Positions 7,753 to 16,358 of a DNA stretch of 55,010 nucleotides are shown here, in pieces (the first letter of the stretch is position 1; the number at the start of each line of letters is the position of its first letter). The DNA comes from Dehalococcoidia bacterium. GTDB taxonomy: Bacteria > Chloroflexota > Dehalococcoidia > CAUJGQ01. Location of the stretch: contig DATGEL010000080.1 in NCBI GenBank assembly GCA_035310145.1, positions 1-55,010 of the forward strand, read 5' to 3'. The notes beneath the pieces were generated by a model that did no database searches, had not been told where the DNA came from, and saw only the letters and a list, made by a program, of their open reading frames with translations. Position numbers and translations under genes: made by a program.

Positions 7753-9087
7753 GTGTTCCTCGTAGGTCAGACCGGCCGCCTGCTGGACCTCGGCACGGCG
7801 GCCTTTCGCATCTTCTTCGGCTACATGGCGCTGCGCTGGCGCCGGCGGTACCTGCACCAGACTATCCCGCCCGAACGCTGGTCGCGGCAGCACGCGCTGG
7901 CGGCGGGCCTGCTCTACGGCGCCGCCGTTCGCCGCCAGGGGCTGCTGATCAAGCTCGGCCAGCTGATCGCGGCGCGGCCCGACATCTTTCCCAGCGAATA
8001 TGTGCGCGAGCTGTCGCGCCTGCACGACCGTGTGCCGCCGCGCAGCTACGCGGAGATCGCGCCGGTGCTGCGGCGCGGCCTCGGCACGGCGCCGCAACGC
8101 GTGTTCAAGAACTTCGACCGCACGCCGCTCGCCGCGGCCTCGCTGGCGCAGGTGCACCGCGCCGTCTTGCAGGACGGGCAGGAGGTCGCGGTCAAGATCC
8201 AGTACCCGGGCATCGAGTCGGTGGTGAAGGCCGACCTCTTCGGGCTGAACGTCGTCAAGTGGGCGCTGGCGCGGCTGCTGCCCGAGCTGAACATCGGCGA
8301 GATCGTCGATGACCTGCGCGCCTCGATTCCGCAGGAGCTCGACTTCGTGCACGAGGGCCGCAACGCCGAGCGCGTGGCCCGCAACTTCGCCGGCAAGCCG
8401 GGCGTGATCGTGCCGCGCATCGTCTGGGAGCACAGCTCGCGCCGCGTGCTGGTGATGGAGTTCATCCGCGGCATCAAGATCACCGAAACGGAGAAGCTGC
8501 GCGAGGCGAAGATCGATCTGAAGGCGCTCTGCCGGCTCTTCCTTGGCATCTACTTCGATCAGATCATGGTGCACGGTTTCTTTAACGCCGACCCGCATCC
8601 CGGCAACCTGCTGGTCGTGCCGCGGAGTGGCGGCGAGGCGGAGATTACCCTGCTCGATTTCGGCCTGGTGAAGGAGCTGACGCCCCGGTTCCGCGTGGGC
8701 TCGGCCTATCTTTGCCGCGCGATCCTCACCTTCGACCCGATCGCCACGCGCGAGGCGTACCACCGCATGGGCGTGCGCACGCGCGACGACTCGCTGCAGA
8801 CCTACGTCACCCTGGGCACACTCTTCCTCGGCTTGCCGGAACACATCCGCGGCGAGAAGAGCCTGTTCGACCAGCAGTCGTGGGAGCAGAGCGGCATCGA
8901 CGTGCGGGCGATGTACCGCGCCGACCCCGTGATCAGCCTGCCGCCGGAGCTGCTGCTCGTTGGCCGGGCGATCACACTGATGGGCGGCGTGATGTTCGCC
9001 CTCGACATGTGGGCCGACATGTGGTCGATGATCCTCGACTACAGCAATCGCGTGATCGCTGAGTACGAGGCGGAGCGCGTCGCCTGA
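7753..9087 (+). CDS. AarF/ABC1/UbiB kinase family protein
   Basis: This 444-residue protein belongs to the atypical protein-kinase-like ABC1/UbiB family, linked to quinone and isoprenoid lipid metabolism. The family's invariant features appear in order: KLGQLIAARPD (the KxGQ motif that covers the active site), AAASLAQVHRA (Ala-rich loop), VAVKIQYPG (nucleotide-binding Lys), QELDFVHEGRNA, FFNADPHPGN (catalytic loop) and LLDFGLVKEL (metal-binding DFG). A hydrophobic segment near residue 400 may anchor it to the membrane. The GTG at 7753 is preceded by GGAGA at a 6-base spacing. No quinone-biosynthesis gene is adjacent. Whether it acts as a kinase or an ATPase cannot be told from the sequence. 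Confidence 0.88.
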   Translation: MFLVGQTGRLLDLGTAAFRIFFGYMALRWRRRYLHQTIPPERWSRQHALAAGLLYGAAVRRQGLLIKLGQLIAARPDIFPSEYVRELSRLHDRVPPRSYAEIAPVLRRGLGTAPQRVFKNFDRTPLAAASLAQVHRAVLQDGQEVAVKIQYPGIESVVKADLFGLNVVKWALARLLPELNIGEIVDDLRASIPQELDFVHEGRNAERVARNFAGKPGVIVPRIVWEHSSRRVLVMEFIRGIKITETEKLREAKIDLKALCRLFLGIYFDQIMVHGFFNADPHPGNLLVVPRSGGEAEITLLDFGLVKELTPRFRVGSAYLCRAILTFDPIATREAYHRMGVRTRDDSLQTYVTLGTLFLGLPEHIRGEKSLFDQQSWEQSGIDVRAMYRADPVISLPPELLLVGRAITLMGGVMFALDMWADMWSMILDYSNRVIAEYEAERVA

Positions 9088-9132
9088 CCCGTTCGACGCT
9101 CGCGCGGGCGGGCAGGCTGGTAAGATCGGCGT

Positions 9133-9462
9133 ATGTGGGAGAGCGACGGACCCTACACGCCGGACGAGCTACGGGCGATGCGCCGCCTGATCGTCGCGTC
9201 CGGCATCGGCATCGCGGAGTGGGTGCAGCGCACGCGGCGCTCGGCCGAGTTCGTGCGCTCGCTCAGCGCCGAGCAGGCCGAGGTGATTACCACCGAGGCG
9301 CTGGCCGTTGCCGCCGAGCCGGACGACCTCGGCGGCGCGGTGGAGATGGCCGAGGCGATCGCCGTCTTCGCCGGCGTGGCGCCGGCGGAGCGGCAGAAGA
9401 CGCTCTGGCGCCTGCTGCTGGAGTTCCGGCACCGCCATTATCCGCGGTCATGCGATGAATAA
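9133..9462 (+). CDS. Hypothetical protein
   Basis: This 109-residue, mostly helical and charged protein has no recognised domain. It starts MWESDGPYTPDELRAMRRL and has alternating acidic and basic helices with no signal peptide or membrane segment. Codon use is that of the surrounding genes. It lies 45 bases after the UbiB-family gene on the same strand and is followed by another small acidic, helical protein, so the three may form one operon. No clear Shine-Dalgarno is visible. Confidence 0.5.
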   Translation: MWESDGPYTPDELRAMRRLIVASGIGIAEWVQRTRRSAEFVRSLSAEQAEVITTEALAVAAEPDDLGGAVEMAEAIAVFAGVAPAERQKTLWRLLLEFRHRHYPRSCDE

Positions 9463-9480
9463 CCGGGCTGGGTGGAGACG

Positions 9481-9822
9481 ATGGCGAGTGACGCGGCCGG
9501 CGACGCGAACGGCGGCGGAGCGCCCGGCATGCTGCCCTGGCAGCGCCGCCTGAGCGAGCACCTGGCGGGCCTGAGCGCGGCGCAAACTGAAGCGTTGCAC
9601 GCCGACGCCGTCAGCCGGCTCGACCGCGCCGCGCGCGCCCGGCCGCTGACGCTGGCAGAAACGGCGACGCTCAGCGCCCTGGCCGCCTATCTGGCGCCGC
9701 GTGTCGCGCGGCGCAGCGACGGCAAGCCCGCGATCGATGAAGCGGTGCTCTTCGGCCTGATGGCGGGCTACCAGCTGGCGATCGGCGAACAGTCGCCGCT
9801 GGAGCCCGACCCCTTCGCCTGA
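9481..9822 (+). CDS. Hypothetical protein
   Basis: This small cytoplasmic protein (113 residues from this ATG) is rich in Ala, Leu and Arg, with predicted helices in QRRLSEHLAGLSAAQTEALH and LTLAETATLSALAAYL. No family was recognised. A GTG at 9472 would add three residues; the ATG at 9481 is preferred because GGTGGAG lies just upstream. It begins 18 bases after the previous small gene on the same strand. It ends 44 bases before the convergent anti-sigma gene. Confidence 0.45.
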   Translation: MASDAAGDANGGGAPGMLPWQRRLSEHLAGLSAAQTEALHADAVSRLDRAARARPLTLAETATLSALAAYLAPRVARRSDGKPAIDEAVLFGLMAGYQLAIGEQSPLEPDPFA

Positions 9823-9866
9823 CCTGCCCGCGTCGGCGCGAGCGTGCGTGGTGATTGCCGTGTCCG

Positions 9867-10814
9867 CTACTGCAGCGAGGCGTGCAGATCACCGCCCAGC
9901 ACCGGCTGGCGCTGACCGTTGTCCGGCGTCGCCTGCAGCACGACGCTGAGGTGATAGCCCGCGCCCACGTTCCAGCGCGTCATATCGATCGCGCGGAAGG
10001 CGGAGCCGGAGCCGTCCGGCGTGAGGGCGCCGCCGTCCCACTTGTTGTCACCAGACGTAAACCAGATGTGATACTGCTGCCCCGCGGCGGCCGGCGGCAG
10101 GTGCTGCACCAGCACCACGCACTGCTTCTTCTCCGGGTTCCAGATCACGCCGCCGGTTGCCGTGGCGTTCTGCGCGGGGTCGAGCTCGCTGGTGACCGTG
10201 CCCTGGGAGGCCAGCAAGGTCAGCGCCGTCTGCGAGACGGGCAGAAAGCCCTGCGGCTGGCTGCGCGCCAGCGCCTGCTGGTGCTTCACGTCCGAGAGCT
10301 GGCCCTGCAACGAGAGCGACCACGCCGCCAGCCCGACCAGCGCCAGCAGCAGCGCCGCCGCCGCCAGCGCCGGCAGACGCGGCCCGCCGGCCAACACTCG
10401 CCGCCAGCGGCTGATCGGCACGGGCGCCCGACCATGCTCCGCGGCTGGCGGCGATCCAGACGGTGCGGCCGTTCGCGGCGGCGCGAACTCGCGCACGTTG
10501 TTTGCCGGTGCGGGCGACTGTGAGGCGCTGCCTGCCGTCTCCGCTGCCGGACCGGGCCTGCGAGCAAAGCCGGCGGCATCGACGCCCGCAGCCTCGGCGC
10601 CGACCGCGGCGAGCACGCGATCGCGCAGCGCCGCCGGGGCGCGCCTCGCCGGGGCGCTCAGCGGCAGACGCTCGACCACGGCGCGGGCAAGCCGCAGCTC
10701 CCGCGCGCAGGCCGCGCAGCCGGCAACGTGCTGCTCCGCCGCCGCCGTCTCCTCGGGAGAGAGGGCGCCCAGCGCCAGCGCCTCGACGTTTTCGCGAAAC
10801 TCCTCGCAGGTCAT
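9867..10814 (-). CDS. Anti-sigma factor, RskA/zinc-finger type
   Basis: The 315-residue protein has the anti-sigma layout. An N-terminal zinc-binding anti-sigma domain (MTCEEF... EQHVAGCAAC, the H-x3-C-x2-C ligands) occupies residues 1-50. A long Pro/Ala-rich linker reaches about residue 140. One membrane helix (LAAAALLLALVGLAAW) lies near 150-165. The extracellular RskA-like domain (GGVIWNPEKKQCVVLVQHLPP...YHIWF..G) follows. The domain inside the cell would hold the sigma factor inactive, and regulated proteolysis of the membrane protein would release it. Its ATG overlaps the sigma gene's stop (ATGA at 10,811-10,814), showing translational coupling. Confidence 0.88.
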   Translation of the reverse strand: MTCEEFRENVEALALGALSPEETAAAEQHVAGCAACARELRLARAVVERLPLSAPARRAPAALRDRVLAAVGAEAAGVDAAGFARRPGPAAETAGSASQSPAPANNVREFAPPRTAAPSGSPPAAEHGRAPVPISRWRRVLAGGPRLPALAAAALLLALVGLAAWSLSLQGQLSDVKHQQALARSQPQGFLPVSQTALTLLASQGTVTSELDPAQNATATGGVIWNPEKKQCVVLVQHLPPAAAGQQYHIWFTSGDNKWDGGALTPDGSGSAFRAIDMTRWNVGAGYHLSVVLQATPDNGQRQPVLGGDLHASLQ

Positions 10815-11395
10815 AGGACGCCTGTGCTCTCTGTCTCCACTCCAAGTGCAAAGCGCAGCTTGCGCATGCCCAGCCGCACGCGCGTCTTGATCGTGCCCAG
10901 CGGCGTGCGCAACTGCTCCGCGATCTCCTGCTGCGTCAGGCCGCCGAAATAGGCCAGCTCGATCGCCTCGCGCTGCTCGACCGGCAGTTGCTGCAACGCC
11001 GCGCGGATTTCGCTCCGCTCCGACGAGAGCACGGCCAGCCGCGCCGGGTCGGCCGCGTTCTCGTCCACCGGGTCGTCGGCGCCCTCGGCGGGCGGCGACT
11101 CGTGCAGCCGCCGCCGCCCGCGCGAGCGGACTTCATCGACGGCGCGGTTGCGGGCCACGCTCAGCAGCCAGGACATGAACCGCCCTCGATCCGCGTCAAA
11201 GCTGGCGGGGAAGCGCCAGAAGCGCAGGAAGACGTCCTGCACCACATCCTGCGCCGCCGCCGGATCGGCCAGCACGCGCATCGCCACACCGTAGACGAGG
11301 TCGGCGTAGCGATCGTAGACGATGCGGAAGGCGATCTCGTTGCGCGCAGCAATGAGCGCGGCCAACTCCTCGTCCGTCCGCTCAAGGTCAGACAC
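10811..11395 (-). CDS. ECF-subfamily RNA polymerase sigma factor
   Basis: This 194-residue sigma factor has region 2 (AFRIVYDRYADLVYGVAMRVL...AQDVVQDVFLRFWR, with SWLLSVARNRAVDEVRSR for promoter melting). An acidic linker follows, then region 4 (LPVEQREAIELAYFGGLTQQEIAEQL..PLGTIKTRVRLGMRKLR), a helix-turn-helix that reads the -35 element. It is most like SigK/SigL-type ECF factors paired with RskA. The GTG at 11,395 fits the usual family N-terminus, but an upstream extension is open in frame and the start is not certain. The htrA-like gene diverges from it, and three direct repeats lie between them. Confidence 0.88.
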   Translation of the reverse strand: MSDLERTDEELAALIAARNEIAFRIVYDRYADLVYGVAMRVLADPAAAQDVVQDVFLRFWRFPASFDADRGRFMSWLLSVARNRAVDEVRSRGRRRLHESPPAEGADDPVDENAADPARLAVLSSERSEIRAALQQLPVEQREAIELAYFGGLTQQEIAEQLRTPLGTIKTRVRLGMRKLRFALGVETESTGVL

Positions 11396-11530
11396 ACCTG
11401 CACCCGTTCTCTCGACGCTGACCGACCCACGGCCAGGGCAGAGCAGAACGCGGCGTCCTGTCGGTAATACGCTGCAAAACGCCGCACGGATTGGCCGCGC
11501 CTGCCGGGCGCGCGACGCGACCGCCTCATT

Positions 11531-11554
11531 GTAGCAGCGTAGCAACGTAGCAGC
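11531..11554. repeat. Three tandem 8-bp direct repeats in the ECF sigma / protease divergent region
   Basis: GTAGCAGC, GTAGCAAC and GTAGCAGC follow one another without a gap. They lie in the 281-base region between the divergent starts of the sigma factor (11,395) and the HtrA-like protease (11,677). Spaced repeats of this kind can bind an activator, or may be a simple slippage product. No other feature was found in this gap. Confidence 0.45.
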
Positions 11555-11676
11555 CGCGCCACTCCCGGTTTCACAGTCTTTTAGCACCGCATTAACCGCC
11601 GGAGCCTAGGAGCGTGGCAGCGGCCGGCGTAGCGTGAAATGCAGAGAACCGCGCAGTCCGAAGGAGAGCATCTGTC

Positions 11677-12972
11677 GTGAATCATGCACGCTTCGCCGCG
11701 CTGGCACTGGCCGGCGTGGCCCTCGCGGCGTCGGTGGCCTGCACCGGCAAAGCCAAACCGGCCGCGACCAACAACGCCAACACCGCCGCCCCGGCGGCCG
11801 CGGCCAGCCCGGCCGCAAGCAGCGTCCGCGGCGCCGCGAGCACTGTCGCCGCCGGCTCATCCAGCAGTGCAGCGGCCGCTGCGACAGCCGCGCCGTCCTC
11901 GAGCGGCGCCGCGTCCGCCGCCAGCCCAACCCTGACCACGGCAACCAGTCCGGTGGTGAGCAGCGGCTCGACCACCGACGTGGTGAACGCGCTGCGCCCC
12001 AGCGTCGTGCGTATCCGCACCGAAGCCTCGCAGATCGGGCCGTTCGGCTCGATCGGCAACGCCTCGGGCACGGGCACCGGCATGATCCTCGACACCGACG
12101 GCCACGTGCTCACCAATAACCACGTCGTTACCCTGGGCAGCAACACGCCCGCGAACAAGATCATGGTGGATCTGGCCGACGGCGAATCGGTGCCGGCCAC
12201 GATCGTGGGCCGCGAGCCGTCGGCCGACCTCGCGGTGCTCAAGATCAGCGCCAAGAGCCTGACGCCGGTGAAGTTCGCCGATCCGAAGTCGCTGCAGGTC
12301 GGGCAGGACGTGATCGCAATCGGCTACGCGCTCGACCTCGGCTCGACGCCGTCGGTGACCAAGGGCGTAATCAGCGCCCTCAACCGCCAGATCGATGAGA
12401 CGCTGCAGGGCGGCAACGGCAGCCCCTTCGGCGGTGGCACGCCCAACATCGTCGGCGGCGCGATCCAGACCGACGCGGCGATCAACCCCGGCAACAGCGG
12501 GGGCCCGCTCGTTAACATGCAGGGCGAAGTCGTCGGCGTGAACACGGCGGGCATCTTCCGCAGCGACAACGGCGAGCCCGTCTCCGGCATCAACTTCGCC
12601 GTCTCGGTCGACACGGTGCTGCCGGTGACGAAGGCGCTGATCAGCGGCGGCAAGGTCGACCGCGGCTTCCTGGGTGTGAACCTGGTGCCGATCACGCCCA
12701 ACGAGGCGCAGGCGAACAACCTCGCGGTGAACGACGGCGCCGGCGTGGCCAGCGTGGTGAGCGGCTCGCCCGCCGACCAGGCCGGGCTCAAGGCGGGGGA
12801 CGTGATCGTGAAGCTGGGCAGCCGCGACATCCGCAGCGTTGGCGACATCCAGCAAGCGCTGATCGAGAACGGCCCCGGCAAGAAGGTCACGGTCGAGTTC
12901 TACCGCGGCAAGGACAAGCAGAGCGTGGACGTGACGCTGGGCTCGCGCCCCACGACCAGCCAGGGCGGCTAG
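11677..12972 (+). CDS. Extracytoplasmic serine protease, HtrA/DegP-like, probable lipoprotein
   Basis: This 431-residue trypsin-fold protease carries the full catalytic triad: His in LTNNHVV, Asp in SADLAVLK and Ser in GNSGGPLV. A C-terminal PDZ domain follows (GFLGVNL...SGSPADQAGLKAGDVIVKL). A signal segment (ARFAALALAGVALAASVAC) ends at a possible lipobox cysteine, followed by a low-complexity Ala/Ser/Thr linker of about 80 residues. The enzyme would degrade or refold damaged proteins outside the membrane. AAGGAGAG lies 8 bases before the GTG start at 11,677. It diverges from the ECF sigma/anti-sigma pair, so it may be one of the sigma factor's targets; this is an inference from position. 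Confidence 0.9.
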   Translation: MNHARFAALALAGVALAASVACTGKAKPAATNNANTAAPAAAASPAASSVRGAASTVAAGSSSSAAAAATAAPSSSGAASAASPTLTTATSPVVSSGSTTDVVNALRPSVVRIRTEASQIGPFGSIGNASGTGTGMILDTDGHVLTNNHVVTLGSNTPANKIMVDLADGESVPATIVGREPSADLAVLKISAKSLTPVKFADPKSLQVGQDVIAIGYALDLGSTPSVTKGVISALNRQIDETLQGGNGSPFGGGTPNIVGGAIQTDAAINPGNSGGPLVNMQGEVVGVNTAGIFRSDNGEPVSGINFAVSVDTVLPVTKALISGGKVDRGFLGVNLVPITPNEAQANNLAVNDGAGVASVVSGSPADQAGLKAGDVIVKLGSRDIRSVGDIQQALIENGPGKKVTVEFYRGKDKQSVDVTLGSRPTTSQGG

Positions 12973-12987
12973 CGACCAGCGCGGCAC

Positions 12988-13040
12988 GCGGCAGCGGCCC
13001 CACCCTCCGCGATACCTGTGGAGGAAGGGGCCGCTGCCGC
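12988..13040 (+). terminator. Strong hairpin after the HtrA-like protease gene
   Basis: A perfect 14-bp stem, GCGGCAGCGGCCCC (12,988-13,001) and GGGGCCGCTGCCGC (13,027-13,040), encloses a loop with its own CTCC/GGAG pairing. It starts 15 bases after the protease stop codon. There is no T tract, as is common in very GC-rich genomes. Confidence 0.6.
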
Positions 13041-13176
13041 GCGCCGTGTCGCCTACCCCTCCCGCGCCGGACTGCTCGGACCTTCCCTTTCCACAGGGGA
13101 GGGCGGCCCGAGAGCTTTCGACAGCCCTCGAATGGCCCATTCATGTCGGGCCAGAGCGCAGCGCAACGGTTGCAGA

Positions 13177-13193
13177 TGGGCGCACTGCGCCCA
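13177..13193. other. 17-bp palindrome in the 270-base gap before a membrane-protein gene
   Basis: TGGGCGCA-C-TGCGCCCA is a perfect inverted repeat with one central base. It lies about 120 bases upstream of the ATG at 13,311. It may be an operator or an mRNA hairpin. The rest of 13,041-13,310 holds C/G-rich sequence resembling the dispersed repeats (CCCTTTCCACAGGGGAGGG near 13,083) but no supported gene. Confidence 0.35.
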
Positions 13194-13310
13194 GGTCAAA
13201 CGGAGACTTCGCACGCAGCCGCGGCGTTCTGCAGATTGCCGCTCCGCGGCGATGTTGAATCAAGGCGGGGGAGGCCCGGCCGCGCGTGCGCGTCTGCTAC
13301 GCTGCCAGCG

Positions 13311-14831
13311 ATGGGCCTGCGCCGCTCCCTTGCCGCCGCTTCGCCGATCTTCGGCAGCTCCGCGCCGCTCTGGACGGCGGCGTTGCCCGCCGTCGCCTTC
13401 GTGGCGGCCACGCTGCAACTCGCGCTTTCCGCCGTCGATCCGGACTACTGGTGGCACCTGACCACCGGCCGCTGGATCCTGGACCACAGCCGCATTCCCA
13501 CCACCGACCCGTTCTCCTTCACGCACGCCGGCCAGAACTGGTACGCCCACGAGTGGCTCTCGGAGCTGGCGCTGGCGCTGGCGGACAAGATCGCCGGCTA
13601 CAGCGGCGGCATCCTGCTCACGGCGGTGATCGTGGCGGCGGGCGCCTGGCTGCTGGGCCGCGCCGCGCGTTACTACGGCGCCACGTCGCTTGAGGCGTTT
13701 CTGCTGGTCTGCGGCGGCAGCTTCTTCATCCTGCCCAACATCGCCGTGCGGCCGCAGGTCTTCGGCTGGGCGCTGTTCGCGCTGGTGCTGCACGAGCTGG
13801 CGGCGCACGACAGCGGCGTCCGGCCCCGCCTCTGGCAGCTCGCGCCGATCTTCCTGCTCTGGATTAATGTGCATCTTTCGGCGCTGATGGGCGGCGGCGC
13901 CGTGGCGCTCTACGTGCTGCACCGTGCCCTGCGCTGGTGGTTCAGCCGCGGCTCCGAGCGCGGCTGCGAGTGGCGGCGCCTGCGCCACGCCTTCCTCGCC
14001 GCCGCGCTCGCGGCGCTTGCGCTCTGCCTCAATCCGCGCGGGCCGGCGCTGATCTGGTTCTCCCGCACCTATCTCAACCCCCATGCCGTGCGCCTGCGCT
14101 ACATTGGCGAGTGGCAGCGGCCCAGCTTCTCCGGCGATGACCGCTGGCTGTTCGCGGCGGCGGCGGGCATCGTCGTGCTCACCCTCTTGACCGCGCTCTG
14201 GCAGCGGCGGCTGTGGCCCGGCGTGCTGGCGCTGGTTTTCGCCGCCTCGGCGCTGCGGGCCACGCGCTACGGGCCGCTGTTCGGCATCGTCGCCATCCCC
14301 GCCGCGGGCTGGGTGGTGGCGCGCTTCCGTCTGCGCCGCGGTCTTCCCGTCGCGCGGCCGGCGCCGCGCATCCTCTGGGCGGGGCTGGCGCTGTGCACGT
14401 TGCCGGCGATCTGGGCCGGCGCCTGGCTGCGCGGCCCGTCGCAGTTCCGCCGTGTCCCCGACGCGCACGTCGGCGGCTACCCCGTGGATGCCGCAGCCTG
14501 GGTGCAGCAACACCGACCCCGCCCGCGGCTGTTCAACGAGTACGGGTGGGGCGGCTTTTTGATCTACACGTTCGCCCCTGATCGCGCTGTCTACATGGAC
14601 GGACGCGAGGAGATGTACGGCGAGCGCTTCTTCGACCACTTCGTGCGCACGATCGACGCCGAGCCGGGCTGGCAGCAAACGCTGCGCGATGCGAAGATCG
14701 ATGCGGCGATCCTGGCGCCGGGCGGGGCGCTGGCAACGGCGATGGACAACGATCCCGGCTGGCGCCGCACCTATGGCGATGCCGTCGCCGTGGTCTACGT
14801 CCCGTCAGACACCACCGCGAAGCGGCCCTGA
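13311..14831 (+). CDS. Polytopic membrane protein, GT-C glycosyltransferase-like
   Basis: The 506-residue protein has about ten to twelve hydrophobic helices and a C-terminal soluble domain. An acidic first loop, VDPDYWWHLTTGRWIL, is followed by PTTDPFSFTHAGQNWYAHEWLSEL. Such a loop with an acidic pair and a nearby His/Trp is typical of GT-C fold enzymes that use lipid-linked sugars. The soluble end includes FNEYGWGGFLIY and VYMDGREEMYGE. Members of this widespread bacterial family are uncharacterised. The ATG at 13,311 is chosen because the frame upstream has atypical composition. The DUF2332 gene starts at the base after the stop codon, suggesting an operon. Confidence 0.65.
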   Translation: MGLRRSLAAASPIFGSSAPLWTAALPAVAFVAATLQLALSAVDPDYWWHLTTGRWILDHSRIPTTDPFSFTHAGQNWYAHEWLSELALALADKIAGYSGGILLTAVIVAAGAWLLGRAARYYGATSLEAFLLVCGGSFFILPNIAVRPQVFGWALFALVLHELAAHDSGVRPRLWQLAPIFLLWINVHLSALMGGGAVALYVLHRALRWWFSRGSERGCEWRRLRHAFLAAALAALALCLNPRGPALIWFSRTYLNPHAVRLRYIGEWQRPSFSGDDRWLFAAAAGIVVLTLLTALWQRRLWPGVLALVFAASALRATRYGPLFGIVAIPAAGWVVARFRLRRGLPVARPAPRILWAGLALCTLPAIWAGAWLRGPSQFRRVPDAHVGGYPVDAAAWVQQHRPRPRLFNEYGWGGFLIYTFAPDRAVYMDGREEMYGERFFDHFVRTIDAEPGWQQTLRDAKIDAAILAPGGALATAMDNDPGWRRTYGDAVAVVYVPSDTTAKRP

Positions 14832-15950
14832 GTGAGTGACGGGAACGGACGCGTGGTCGATGACACGCCGGGGCGCTCGCCAGCGGATCTGGCGAAGCGC
14901 TTCCTGGTCTTCGCGGAGAACGAGTGCCGCGGCCGCTCGCCGCTGTACGAGCGGCTGAGCGTCGCCATCGCCGGGGATGAGGATCTGCTGCGGCTGGCGG
15001 CGGCCGCGCGCGAGCGCCAGCCCGTGCCAAACCTGCTCTTCGGCGCGGTGCAGCTCCTGCTGCTGAAGGGCGAAGGGCCGGAGCTGGCTCGCTTCTACCG
15101 CACGCTGGGCAGCGACCAGCCGCCGGAGATCGACCCGTTTCCAGCGTTCCGCGCCTTCTGCCTTGGACACGCGGACGCGATCGCCGCGATCCTGCGCGTG
15201 TGCATCGTGCAGACGGCGCACGCGCGGCGCTGCGCCCTGCTGCTGCCGGCCTTCGCGCTGGTCAGCCGCGGCTTCGGGGGCCGGCCGCTGGCGTTGATCG
15301 AGGTCGGCGCCAGCGCGGGGCTGAACCTGGTCTGGGATCGCTACGGCTACAAATATTCGAACGGGCGGCGCTGCGGCGATCCCGCCGCGGCCATGCAGCT
15401 CACCTGCGAGCTGCGCGGCCCACTGGCGCCGCCGCTGCCGGATGCATTGCCGGAGGTCGGCTGGCGTCTGGGCCTCGACCTCAACCCCATCGACCTCGGC
15501 GATCCGGAGGAGTCGCTGTGGCTGCGGGCGCTGATCTGGCCAGACGAGCCGGGGCGAGCCGAGTTGCTGCGCCAGGCGATCGCCGCCGCGTCCGGCGCCG
15601 GGCTTCCCCGTATAATCGCCGGCGACGCGCTGAAGACGCTGCCCGCCGCGCTGGCCGAGGCGCCGCGCGAGCTGCCGCTGTGCGTCTACCACAGCTTCAC
15701 GCTCAACCAGTTCTCCGGGGACGCCCGCCGCGAGTTCAACGCCCTGCTCGCGGCGGCGGCACGCACGCGCGACCTCGCGGTCGTTTCGCTGGAAGCGCTG
15801 ACACGGCTCACCCCGATCCCCGAGCTCACCCTGCGGCTGCCAGCGGACTCAGAACCGCGTCCGCTGGCGCACTGCGATCCGCACGGCGCCTGGCTGGAGT
15901 GGGCTGATTCCGACAGCGCCGTTCCCCGCGATACGGGAGCAGGAGCATGA
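14832..15950 (+). CDS. DUF2332 domain-containing protein
   Basis: This 372-residue protein matches the DUF2332 family across its length. The signatures are FAENECRGRSPLYERLS, a central VQTAHARRCALLLPAF and LIEVGASAGLNLVWDRYGY. The last, glycine-rich, motif resembles a methyltransferase S-adenosylmethionine loop, which suggests but does not prove an enzymatic role. SFTLNQFS resembles a later conserved strand. It starts at a GTG directly following the preceding stop codon, so it is probably translated by coupling. Its stop overlaps the ATGA start of the next gene. Biological role unknown. Confidence 0.8.
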   Translation: MSDGNGRVVDDTPGRSPADLAKRFLVFAENECRGRSPLYERLSVAIAGDEDLLRLAAAARERQPVPNLLFGAVQLLLLKGEGPELARFYRTLGSDQPPEIDPFPAFRAFCLGHADAIAAILRVCIVQTAHARRCALLLPAFALVSRGFGGRPLALIEVGASAGLNLVWDRYGYKYSNGRRCGDPAAAMQLTCELRGPLAPPLPDALPEVGWRLGLDLNPIDLGDPEESLWLRALIWPDEPGRAELLRQAIAAASGAGLPRIIAGDALKTLPAALAEAPRELPLCVYHSFTLNQFSGDARREFNALLAAAARTRDLAVVSLEALTRLTPIPELTLRLPADSEPRPLAHCDPHGAWLEWADSDSAVPRDTGAGA

Positions 15951-16351
15951 CCATGGACACCGCAAAGCGCGACGCCCTGATCGGCACGCCGCACACCGCC
16001 GTGCTGGCGACGCAATGGACGCGAGGCCGCGTGCACACGGCGCCGGTCTGGTATCTGTATGAAGACGGCGTGTTCAAAATCATCACGGAGCGCGGCTCGC
16101 AGAAGCACCGCAACGCCGTGCGCGCCGGCCGCGCCACGATCTGCGTGGACGAGCGCGACGGCCGCTTCGCCTACGTGATGGCCGAGGGGCCGGTGCGCGT
16201 GGTCGATCCGGTCTCCTTCGAGCAGCGGCTGGCGCTGCACCGGCACTACCGCGGCGAAGAAGGCGCCCACCGTGCCGTCGACGGCGGCGGCCATGAGAAG
16301 ATGGTGATGCTGGTGGTCACGCCGGAGCGCTGGATCGGCTGGGGACTCTAA
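15947..16351 (+). CDS. Pyridoxamine 5'-phosphate oxidase-fold protein (PPOX class, possibly F420/FMN-binding)
   Basis: This 134-residue split-barrel protein has HTAVLATQWTRGRVHTAPVWYLYEDG, then SQKHRNAVRAGRATICVDERD and YVMAEGPVRVV. This is the order seen in the Rv1155/TIGR03618-like group that binds F420 or FMN. The ATG overlaps the DUF2332 stop (ATGA). A second in-frame ATG six bases on, at 15,953, is better spaced from AGGAG, so the true start is one of these two. Together with the LLM enzyme at 6500 it hints at F420 use, but the cofactor cannot be assigned from sequence alone. Confidence 0.75.
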   Translation: MTMDTAKRDALIGTPHTAVLATQWTRGRVHTAPVWYLYEDGVFKIITERGSQKHRNAVRAGRATICVDERDGRFAYVMAEGPVRVVDPVSFEQRLALHRHYRGEEGAHRAVDGGGHEKMVMLVVTPERWIGWGL

Positions 16352-16358
16352 GCGCCGC

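Noticed and set aside
6670-9087. One 805-codon plus-strand frame joining the oxidoreductase region to the UbiB-family gene
   Set aside because: The first 360 codons are a shadow of the oxidoreductase in another frame. Family similarity starts only at the GTG at 7753.
13260-14678. A 472-codon minus-strand frame opposite the GT-C-like membrane protein
   Set aside because: Arg/Gln/Gly-rich with no domain; the plus strand shows clear membrane helices and conserved loop motifs.
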